Part shown: piece after piece, positions 42,351 to 51,418 of the stretch
How the letters are laid out: the number at the start of each line of letters is the position of its first letter
Position numbering within the stretch: position 1 is the stretch's first letter
Source of the DNA: Pyrenochaeta sp. MPI-SDFR-AT-0127
Lineage: Eukaryota; Ascomycota; Dothideomycetes; Pleosporales; Cucurbitariaceae
NCBI GenBank assembly: GCA_020747015.1
Contig: JAGTJM010000034.1
Coordinates: 186,001 to 250,000, forward strand
DNA: 64,000 nucleotides
Reading direction: 5' to 3'
Notes under the pieces: generated by a model
Database searches by the model: none
What the model was told of the DNA's origin: nothing
Seen by the model: the letters and a program-made list of their open reading frames with translations, nothing else
Position numbers and translations under genes: made by a program

Positions 42351-42856
42351 TCATTCCTCCTTGGAAAATATACTAGCTGGGAACTCGCGGGTTTCGTCCT
42401 TGCTCAACAGCCAATCCAAAATCTCTTGAGGAAGTCCCGCAACAGGACCCAACGTTGCGAGTAGGTCATAATGCGCAAGCTTCCGGGGGCCTGGTGAGCC
42501 CCTAAAGCGCGCAGTACCAGCGATACCGACAGCCCACGTCTTGTCCAATGAGACGGTCTGGCGATCAGCACCGGTGTACTGAGATTTGTGTGGGTGTGTC
42601 AGTCGGTAAACAATACGACTAACCTCCAGATCAGGGGCTTCCAGTGGAATGGAGCCTTTAAGTGGGTGGGTAAAGACGACGGTAGAATCTGGGTACTCGA
42701 GTGAGCCAGTGGCAGTAAACCGGGCTGGCGGATCCTGGAATATCAAGATTAAACATAGCTGCTTACTCAACTGAACATTCTCACCTCGGCGACAGGATCC
42801 GGTGTATTTTCCCACACTTCCTTCGCGTTCGCCCATTGCGGATTGTTCTTGGACAT
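42351..42856 (-). CDS. Paralogue B of an unknown small-protein pair
   Basis: Exons 42785-42856 and 42351-42734, with a 50-nt intron (GTGAGA...TTCCAG), give 151 residues. The spliced start at ATG 42856 is preferred over an unspliced ATG in another frame inside exon one. The second half matches paralogue A (see that entry for the shared motifs). The first half differs: it has a RFTATGSLEYPDSTVVFTHP segment with a beta-strand-like alternation of hydrophobic residues. The motif W-A-V/I-G-I/M-A-G after LDK is the best signature for a family search. No signal peptide or membrane span. Function unknown. The next gene upstream is a HET-domain gene on the same strand. Confidence 0.75.
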
Positions 42857-43835
42857 CGTATGTATGGGTTAAGTATTTGTTGATCGTTGCACAATTCTGG
42901 TTGGAGTTTTAACTCCGAGATGCAAGAGTACGATAGTTTAATTTATGGAGGAGAAAAATGATTCATATCAATTGAAAGAGTGGGTATGACTCCAAAATAC
43001 CCACCGTCATAGTATGTATAGCAGCAATCTTGGAATCACTTGCGTCGATGAAGTGAGAACAAACCACAGTTCGGCTTGGGATCTTGTCATCGCGAAATTT
43101 TGTGAAACAACATCGCACACTGAAAGATTGTTATTGGATAAATATCATCCATTATGATTGTTTCCAGTGACAGTTTGTTACGCCACTGTTCACGGGCGCA
43201 GCTGTGTGACATATAATAGTATTCATATGATAGTCATGCGCCCTTTTCTCATCTGGAAAGTGGATATCACCATAAGAAGATTGCCATGAAGATATCATTA
43301 CTCACATCGTAGAGACGTAAAGACCTAGTACCACCTCCATACTCTCGGAAGGACTGCAAATTTGTCAAATGCAAAACTGCTACAAATAGGTGTCGAGGTG
43401 TACACAAGACATAGGCGTTGGTCTAGAAGTCAGATGGCCTCAATATCGGCGGCCCACTGAGCCAGCTAGATTTAACATCTGGTTATTGATATTTCGTGGC
43501 ATTCAGCGTGACAATTGTACTCTAGTGTACACTGCGGAAACGGTATCTGCAGGTAATTGGATCGTTCCATCAAGATCTGGCCATGAAATTGAATGATGTG
43601 TTGCCCAATGCTATAATTACGTAGAAGGCAAAAGATTATACCTAGTGGTGACTGTGTGAGATTCTATCGTGAAGGACAAGATGCTGTGTGGAGTGGGTTA
43701 ATCGAACCAGACAACAATTCACTCAGTCACTTGCTATTGATGCGTGTCTGTACTTGGCTCTAACCATGGCAATAACAGCTCCCCATGACGTGACTAATTT
43801 AACCAAACCCTTAGAAAAGGTCTTAAGTTAAAAAG
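42857..43835. other. Intergenic region
   Basis: About 1 kb between paralogue B and the HET gene. It holds short ORFs and no recognised repeat. Confidence 0.5.
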
Positions 43836-45704
43836 TCAAACCAGATTAATGGTACTCATGTCTCGCTCCACCTTGCGTTGATGCTTTCTGCGTTTCGAGC
43901 ACCACTTCTTAAAATGATCCACTGTTTGTTGATATTCCACATACCCGATCCTACGGTACAATCCAATATCAGTGTCTACGACATTCGGATGAGTTGGAAC
44001 CAACTCTAGGATGATGGCGCAATATAGCACAGGCCCACGAAGATAGCCTGCTGCCTTGACCGGAAGTATAGTGTAGGTTCTCTCTGAAATTGATGTATCT
44101 TGAAGTTCATCCCAATATATACTATCTTCGTCCCGACGAAAAAGATTGCCCTCATTTGTTGTCGCCAATAATCGACGGACGAGTTGTCCTCGCAATTTGA
44201 GCCTTCCCTCCCGAATGTTTCCATACGGATTGTAGTCCAACACTGGTATCATATTGATTTCAAGGACTGTGATCAAATCTTCACAATATGTAGTTGACAA
44301 AAAACTGACATACCCAGTCACCGATGCCCAGCTCCATGAAGGCGCAATAGATGCACGTGCCCCTATGGAAGGTGTCACTGATGATGCACAGTGCCATGAC
44401 AAGCCTCTCGCTAAACTGCCACTCCATAAGCCTGCGCAGTATTCGTAATTGGCAAAAATTGGCTGCAAAGTTTTCGCCACTGAAGACAGTGCAATCAACC
44501 GATCTTCTACTTTTGAAAATTGCGATCTCGAGTACTCGGAGACAAAATCGAACCAACTGCCCGTAAGTATGCTAGCATAACGCTGGGGACAACGGATGAA
44601 TTGGGTAGAGTCTGTTGAAACTTCACCGTAAGAGCAATGCGCTGTAGTCTCTTGACATTCCGAGAATATCCCCTGCTCCGTAAAGTGGAGCACTCTTCGT
44701 GAAAGAGCTCGCTCTTGCTGTACCCAACCGCGCCGATTCAAGTTGGAGCTGGTAACCCAGCGGTACACATCTGGGGGGCAGGGTTGCAGAAATGTATACT
44801 GGCTTTGTTCGGTTGGTTGGGGTTGAATCCGACAATTTTCTGCCGCAATGAACTTGCACCCGGTTTTTGAAAGAAAGCCATCGTCAGCACTCCTGGCACA
44901 AGTGGCCGCAATCGTACATATGGCGCCCTGGTAGATGATCCCCATGCGAGACCCTTCTGCATTCCAGTCAGCATCGTCCCCGTATGCGCTCGACTGAACG
45001 ATGCACAACGCATCAATCCATAGAAAGCGTACACCAAGGGCACGCGTTGTCGTTATAGCATCTTTGAATGTTTGAGGCATTTGATCGAAAGTCAAGTCAA
45101 TTTGTCCAGAGAATGGTGCCTTTAGGATGCAGTCGTGAGTGTCTGGGCCCCAGCGATAGCTGAGGGTACAATACTGAGAGAGCTCATCAGGCGTCGCCAA
45201 GCCGCGGGAAATCCACTCGTTAACGTCAATCACTGATATCGTGGACCCTTGAGAGAGACGAAGGAGACGTCGCGGGAGGGTAAGGCGGGGATCTGCTTGC
45301 GTTTCGATAGAAAATTCATAGCATAATTTATGCAAAGAAAGGCAATCCTGTAAAAGTGCAATAGATCGAGAGAGTGGATTATATCCATCAGCCAAAGAAG
45401 CGTTGAATTTATGTGGATCCCGCTCGAGCGTGATGGATAGATGCAATCCACCACATTGGAGGTGAAGGTAGATACTGTGTATCTTGTATAGATATACCGT
45501 GTCGGTGCTCCTCGTTAGCGTCTCTTTCGAATCAGCGCTGACAAAGTGCTGCAAGAGTAGAGTGCAAAGATCGCAGCCTGATCGAGCGAGGCTGACCAAC
45601 TCTGTATACGAAGACCATGTTCGAAGTAGAGCTTGTTCTGATGCGTCCTGTTCCTGATAAATCTGGGCCACAATCTTTTCAGTGCACACGCTGCAGCGGG
45701 CCAT
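43836..45704 (-). CDS. HET-domain (heterokaryon incompatibility) protein
   Basis: This is a single exon of 622 residues. The N-terminus has C-x2-C pairs (CSVC and, near residue 44, CDLC) that are common ahead of HET domains. The HET domain begins near residue 179 with YCTLSYRWGP and continues through FKDAITTTRALGVRFLWIDALCI and a segment ending YQGAICTIAATCARSADDGFL, the three conserved blocks of the family. The region after it includes RGWVQQERALSRRVLHF, a frequent follow-on motif. HET proteins trigger cell death when unlike individuals fuse, and the domain is distantly TIR-like. No NACHT or repeat domain follows, so the partner or sensor is unknown. The gene is intact and intronless. It sits next to the unknown paralogue pair. 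Confidence 0.92.
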   Translation of the reverse strand: MARCSVCTEKIVAQIYQEQDASEQALLRTWSSYTELVSLARSGCDLCTLLLQHFVSADSKETLTRSTDTVYLYKIHSIYLHLQCGGLHLSITLERDPHKFNASLADGYNPLSRSIALLQDCLSLHKLCYEFSIETQADPRLTLPRRLLRLSQGSTISVIDVNEWISRGLATPDELSQYCTLSYRWGPDTHDCILKAPFSGQIDLTFDQMPQTFKDAITTTRALGVRFLWIDALCIVQSSAYGDDADWNAEGSRMGIIYQGAICTIAATCARSADDGFLSKTGCKFIAAENCRIQPQPTEQSQYTFLQPCPPDVYRWVTSSNLNRRGWVQQERALSRRVLHFTEQGIFSECQETTAHCSYGEVSTDSTQFIRCPQRYASILTGSWFDFVSEYSRSQFSKVEDRLIALSSVAKTLQPIFANYEYCAGLWSGSLARGLSWHCASSVTPSIGARASIAPSWSWASVTGYVSFLSTTYCEDLITVLEINMIPVLDYNPYGNIREGRLKLRGQLVRRLLATTNEGNLFRRDEDSIYWDELQDTSISERTYTILPVKAAGYLRGPVLYCAIILELVPTHPNVVDTDIGLYRRIGYVEYQQTVDHFKKWCSKRRKHQRKVERDMSTINLV

Positions 45705-46495
45705 TATCGTATCATTGGGGAGGAATGAAAGGAGTGCGAGAGTGGCTGAAGAGTATGCACTTTGCCAAGGCTGACGTGCCTGTTAGCGACCCTAACCTGA
45801 ACAGCATGGCCATGCCAATCAAAAATTGGTGTATCTAATTCTAAAAGCTCACTTCTGAATTGATTATACTATTTTTTTCCCTTCCCTTAACTTGCATTAT
45901 CCTCTTTTGCGATTGGTGTTTTGAATCAAATATAGGTACTACTACTTCCATTCTGTTCTAATTGATCAAGACAGCCCCAGACATACCCTGATGGAGCCCT
46001 TGCACTAACGGAGCCCTTCATACCAATGAAACCATATACACTTTTGGGACTTCATACATCAATGAAGTCTCAATCCTCAACATCTCTACTGCAAATTCGC
46101 CACTTCTGCTCGAACCCCATAATCCTTGCTACTGGGCACAAACAGACACGTTCAATCCGTAAATCCAACCTAACCTGCGACAAACAGAATTTCCTAAACA
46201 AAGTAGGAGTATCGCATTTCCGAGGAATTAAAATTCTCCCCTCTACACCAAGACAGGATCCGCAGGGCCAGCGACTATGTTCGCTCACCATGATTTCCAC
46301 AGATATACAATCTAGTCTGGTAAAAAATTCGCAACGGGAGGAGGAACCGGCATGTGTATGGCGATATACGTACGAGTTGCACCACAGTATAAAGAACCAA
46401 AAAAACCTTCGGGTAAAGGGGTGACAAAGCTAAATGTTATTACATTTCTATTCCCATTCTCTACCATGTCTATATACAGACAACCTCGCTTTTCC
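45705..46495. other. Intergenic region
   Basis: Upstream of the HET gene and downstream of HEM14. A plus-strand ORF at 46026-46424 shows no features and is not called. Confidence 0.45.
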
Positions 46496-48309
46496 TTATT
46501 TTGAAACATCCCTCTTCACATACACCATATCACTCGACGGTACAACAACCCAATCTCTCTGATCAAGGACTCTATCTAGGCCGCAACTCCTGCTCTTCCA
46601 GCCCTCGCCCCTCAGGCCGCGGGCAATATTCCACGCACCGGTGATACAATCATTTACGCCGACGCCATTGAACTGACTACCGACGACGCGCATACGGCCG
46701 TGGAACTCGGACGTGAGGCCTTGTGCAAAGTCGCGCAGGCGGTCTTCGTAGCCGAGAGTGTACTGGGGAATGCAGTCCTTGCTGAGGTTGGCGCAGTGTG
46801 CGATGGGCTCGTCGGTGATGCCAATGTGGCGTTTGATAACGCTTTTTGCCATTTCTAATCCTTCCTCTTCGCTGGGGTATTCGACCCAGTCGTTCCACCA
46901 GTGGCCGCCCATCATGACGGTGATTTTAGTGCCGGGCGCAGTGTCTTGGCCTTTGATGGCGGAGGAGTCGAAGATTACGCCCAAGGCACGCTCGGGGTTT
47001 TGCTCAAAGGGTACTGACTGTGGGATTAGATAACCGAAACCTTCTACTGGGAGAAGATTCGGGTTGGCGAAATAGAGGTTTACAGTCATGACGGTTACGT
47101 AGGGTGTAAGGTCATTGTTGCGGAGAGTGGAAATGGCGAGGTCGAACGTCTCTGGGGATGAAGACTCGCTCTATCCAAGGTTAGTCAACATAATGCGTGA
47201 TGAGAAAAGACAAACATACCCCTGAGATGATCTCAACTCCATTTCCGTCCTTCATCGGAGTAGAAGACTGGATAGGAGCTTCGGTCCTAATCTCAACATT
47301 GCCCTTTTCTTCCACACTCTTTTGAAGCGCGCGTACAAGATGCTGCAACCCATCTTTAAAAGTGAACATGCTCGCATCTTTCAAATTCCTAGCAAAGTCT
47401 AGGTCAATGTCTATCTGTTCGTTTAAAGCCTTTGAGACCTCCAAATCATATGGATGAACAAGTGAGAGCTGTTGCGGCCTATTGTCTTCGCTCTGCATTC
47501 TGAAGAAGCCGCCTAACGCACTTCCATACCTGCCCTCGAGCTGCCATGCAAGCCCCAGCAGCGTCTTTGCACTGAGTCGCCAGATATCACCCGCATAGAT
47601 GCCGTGAAACACTGCAGACACAATATTGTCTGCTATCCGCTTGTCCACTCTTCTCGCTAGGAATGAACCGACCGTCTCGTCGGCCAGGCCTTGTGGTCGC
47701 TTTGGAATCAATGGCTCTTTGATCATGCCGAATACACCATTAAGTATGCCACTCCGCCACAGCGAGAAGAGATGACCCAGGCTCGGTTGTTCTGATGGTA
47801 ATCGGTTCAATTTGTCAGGAAAGTAGATGAAGCGGTTCTTCGCGCCAGGCTCGCTGCGTTTCGTATACGTCACATTGTCCACCAAACCGAGTTCTTGAAT
47901 CTACACCTAATCAGCCATATCCAAGTCAATTGAGCGCCAAGCATACTAATGAAGCCGTAGGTGTCGCATTTCGCAGTGTTCTCGGCCCCAACTCGAATAG
48001 AATATCACCACCGGGGACTTCCACTCTCTTCGACTTAATCCACCCACCCGTCTGCTTCCCCGCTTCAAAGAGGGTAATCTTGCTCTTAGGAAACTCCTTG
48101 CTGACAAAATACGCGCTCGACAGACCAGCAATGCCTCCACCCAGGATAGCAATCCGCTCAGGATACGCTGCCGAGGTGGACGAATACCGACATGGAGCTA
48201 TCCGGCGCTGCCATTGCGATGCCGGGAGCAATTGCGACGACACGAGTGGTCGGGCGGCGACCGTCTTCAATGTCGACTCAAGGAGCGGCACATGTCTCTT
48301 GAGCCGCAT
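46496..48309 (-). CDS. HEM14: Protoporphyrinogen oxidase
   Basis: Exons 47947-48309, 47220-47900 and 46496-47170, with introns of 46 and 49 nt, give 572 residues; fungal enzymes are about 540-600. The enzyme oxidises protoporphyrinogen IX to protoporphyrin IX, the next-to-last step of haem synthesis, on the inner mitochondrial membrane. The first 48 residues are Arg/Ser-rich without acids until residue 11, fitting a mitochondrial presequence. The FAD-binding dinucleotide motif ILGGGIAGLSSAYF spans about residues 55-68, followed by the acidic end of strand two (LFEAG) and GGWIKS. FELGPRTLR is the conserved PPOX motif. The C-terminal part has the late FAD-contact region with GVGVNDCITGAW. A transposon ends only 129 bases upstream of the start codon. 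Confidence 0.94.
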
Positions 48310-48438
48310 TGCCGGAAATAGGGAGCGAAGGGCTGGCGCTGCGGTATACCAGCCATGCGACGCTTAATTCCTAGGATATGAGGTGAGGTTCGAAAAATGT
48401 CCGAGCTCGGGCCGTCATTGATTCAGCCCTACAGACTA

Positions 48439-48535
48439 CTCGGCCCCAATGGCTGATTCTCAGTTTCTCTTCGAGAAAGGCCGTGCGGAGCACGGCCCTA
48501 CTAGCTCAATGATCGCACACGCTCAATGATCCAAA
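48439..48535 (+). repeat. Left terminal inverted repeat, 97 bp
   Basis: This matches the reverse complement of 50984-51080 exactly; the match ends after GATCCAAA. It contains a hairpin (GGCCGTGC, loop GGA, GCACGGCC) at 48479-48497 and two direct copies of GCTCAATGATC at 48504-48514 and 48521-48531, likely transposase binding sites (inferred). Confidence 0.95.
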
Positions 48536-48589
48536 ATACTGCCTACTAACCCACTGCCATCAAAACACGCCCAACTTACACGAAATAAA

Positions 48590-50767
48590 ATGCCTAAAGT
48601 CACAAGGGAGGTCTCATAATACATTCGCGACACTAAGATCGTTAAAAAAGCCCTTATGGAGCTGCGTATAGTTGCGCGGCCTAACGTCACTGCATACTGT
48701 CGAGATCGCAACATTAGCCATCTCCGCCAGCGCGTTACGCGCGCTCTTCGCGGCCTTAACAACAAGTCAACTCGCCCTGCCGCCAATAAAAAACTATCAG
48801 ATAAACAAGATATTGCCCTTGAACGATTCTGTGACGTAATTAACGACGTCGGATTTGGTATCATAAAGGAGCTCGTCCGGCAGCATGCCGACGCGCTGTT
48901 GGCCGAAGTTCATGAAGGTGATGACGACCCGCCGCGCGTAGGCGTTAACTAGGTATCTCGCTGGCTTAATTCTCATACAAAATACTATAAGACAAAGGCA
49001 AAGCTAATTAACCTAGCTCGAAAGTTAGCGCAGTCTCTAGACGGCCTTCAGGCGTAGTTCGAGAAGTTGCAGGTATACGAGTAACGCCTCGCCATCTCCG
49101 ACACAAATAAGTATAATATAGATAAGACCAGGATCCATATAGGTATTTCAAAGGACTGTTACGTATATACAAAACACGGGCGTTAAGTCCTTATACCTAC
49201 TGCGACGAATCGAGAGCTTATTTCTATAATAGAGTGCTGCTCCGCAGATAGCCGAGTTATCGCACCCATACTTATTATTAAGGCAAAGTTAATACTAGAG
49301 TAATGGGCGGTCGATTTACCTGACGATTACCTTATAAATATCACCGATAGTGGCTACGCCAACGACTTTACAGCTATAGACTGGATAAAGCACTTTAATA
49401 AGATGACTGCGGAGAGCGCCTAGGGCGCGTAGAGACTCCTCCTTATTGACGGCTATAGATCTCATCTCACGTCTAAGTTTGTAAAGTACGCGGAGAGTAA
49501 TCGTATACAGCTTTTTACCCTCCCTCCACACACTACTTATCTCCTCCAGCTACTTAACGTAGGCTGTTTTCAGCCTCTAAAGTGGTATCACGCTCAGACG
49601 CTTGACTGGGCCTCTTATACAGGCGCAACTAAAATTAGACGCTTAGATTTCCTAGTAACTCTCTTATAAATCAGAGGGCAGGCGTTTACGCCGCGTATAG
49701 TAAAGGGAGGCTAGCGTAAAATAGGCCTCTTACCCTTCTGCCCTAAGCAGGTAATTAAGCCTCTAAGAGCCTAGGAGGCTACCCACGCTGCTTAGGAGGT
49801 AATAGCAGCCGTTAACTGCGTATAGGAGCCCTTAACTCCTACTTAGCAGTCGTCTAATGAGGAGGAGGACGACGGCGTCTCTGCAGTACTTAGGGGCCTC
49901 TCTCCTCCTACGTATAGTCGACTACTCCGCCAGCTACTAGGCGCTATAGGTACGCCTTTATTTACGGAGCTCTCTCAGCCTTTTAAAACACCTCGGCCCC
50001 GCCGATTACCTGGCGATATAGGGTGGAGTACGCCGAAGACGATACGTACACTTAATTTATAAGAGAAAGCTATTACGTATACACTAAGAAAGTGGCTGCC
50101 GCGCGAGCAAGCGGAGGACGTGATTTCAACGCTTAAAGGCAGCTCGGCAATAGCCCGCAACGCAGTAAGGCTGGAGCAAGCTCTCCACCAAACAAAGGCT
50201 GCGGAGCACGCTCGCGCTGAGCGTCGTAGGCGTAACCAACGTATAGTTAACGTTGGCGGAGGTCCTGTTTACGCTAGAGACTGCCGTAGGATAGCTGCGG
50301 AGAGGGTCGTTAACGAGGCCGCTAAATAAGAAGCCGCCGTCGCCGCGCGCTACTAAAAGGCGCTCGTTAAACGATTTAATACTTGGAAGAAAATACTATC
50401 AAACGTACGTAATTGGGGCAAAAAGTCAATTAGGCGTTACCGTGAGGGCCTACTTATCACGCGCAGCAGGTCTTATATAACTATATTTGACGGCCTAGTT
50501 ATTAAAACTTTAGCAGATAAACTAACGCGTTGGGAGTACAGAGTTAACGACCTAGCGCTAGCCGCGCGATTCCAGAATTTGTATAAGAACTCTATACAAA
50601 TATTAGAGGAGAGAGGCAAGTTTATAGCAAGGCGTTCTATTATAGAGAGCTCGATTTTAGCACTTAAAGTCGCATACGTTAACTATAGCGGCATGGATCC
50701 TTATACGCGGCACCTGCAAAGGAAAGGAGACGCACCTACGCTGCCATCCTTCCCTGAAGGAAAATAA
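48590..50767 (+). pseudogene. Inactivated Fot1/pogo-type transposase
   Basis: From the ATG at 48590 one reading frame can be followed for about 726 codons to 50767 without a single frameshift, yet it meets about 17 in-frame stops. Every one I read is TAA or TAG, none TGA. That is what C-to-T change at CpA produces from CAA, CAG and TGG, so RIP is the likely cause. The protein pattern is that of DDE transposases: the first catalytic position is the Asp at 49121 (in NIDKTRIHIG), the second the Asp at 49448 (LLLIDGY), and the third expected Asp 36 codons on reads Asn (AAC at 49556). The first motif has Lys where Glu is usual; both changes are G-to-A. The 5' and 3' parts are less mutated than the middle. 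The product cannot be active. Confidence 0.9.
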
Positions 50768-50983
50768 GCAATAATATAAGTACAGGATAGTCAATTTCAT
50801 GTCCCTAAGACGCAGCTTGAAAATAGCCCTATTGGCAGCGACGACGAGGGCTACTCATCTCCTATTATTGACTTTTATAACTGTATCTCGCCAGAACAGC
50901 TAGAATGGGGCTGTGAGTGATAAATCAAGTGTTTTACGATGTAATTACCATACAAATTACTATACAAAAGGCATTTTATGACA

Positions 50984-51080
50984 TTTGGATCATTGAGCGT
51001 GTGCGATCATTGAGCTAGTAGGGCCGTGCTCCGCACGGCCTTTCTCGAAGAGAAACTGAGAATCAGCCATTGGGGCCGAG
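50984..51080 (-). repeat. Right terminal inverted repeat, 97 bp
   Basis: Exact inverted copy of 48439-48535, ending GGGGCCGAG next to the TA target duplication. It carries the same hairpin and the same pair of direct repeats in mirror order. Confidence 0.95.
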
Positions 51081-51082
51081 TA

Positions 51083-51418
51083 AGACTGCATGCACGATGT
51101 CATACATGGAGCTAGCACAGGCTCACAAGCTTTTTAAGAGTGCGAATAGGTTCACGGTGGAGGTTCAGAAGACAGCGTGGTAAGAAGAGCAGCACGACCC
51201 GCAGGCCGCAAGAAACAAACTTCATTTTCGAAAGGAAAATGCCCACGGCATGCCAGTCCCAGGCCATGCCGCCGATTGTAACGCCACATTCAGCCATACC
51301 CAGAACTAATGTACAATGCTCTACTGCTGCTCACAGCACAATGCCCACCGAATGCCAGAGCCGCCACATCCCAATGGTATCATGCCACCCTCCACATCTA
51401 GCGTCGTAACAATATCTC
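51083..51418. other. Flank between transposon and NAB2-like gene
   Basis: 3' flank of the NAB2-like gene. Nothing recognised. Confidence 0.5.

Larger units (their letters stand above)
48439..51080. mobile_element. Fot1/pogo-type (Tc1/mariner superfamily) DNA transposon with 97 bp inverted repeats
   Basis: The element is 2642 bp. Its ends, starting CTCGGCCCC and finishing GGGGCCGAG, are flanked by TA on both sides (48437-48438 and 51081-51082), the target duplication of Tc1/mariner elements. The terminal inverted repeats match base for base over 97 bp. The inside holds one long plus-strand transposase frame broken by stop codons (separate entry). The protein pattern, with an N-terminal helix-turn-helix-like region, DD35D-type spacing and an LPPHTTYLLQ motif, places it with Fot1/pogo DDE elements. 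Without it, HEM14 and the NAB2-like gene would be less than 500 bp apart, so it is a recent insertion into a compact region relative to those genes. Confidence 0.92.

Noticed and set aside
46026..46424. Plus-strand ORF of 132 codons downstream of HEM14
   Set aside because: Lies in the 3' flank of a real gene and shows no protein-like features.
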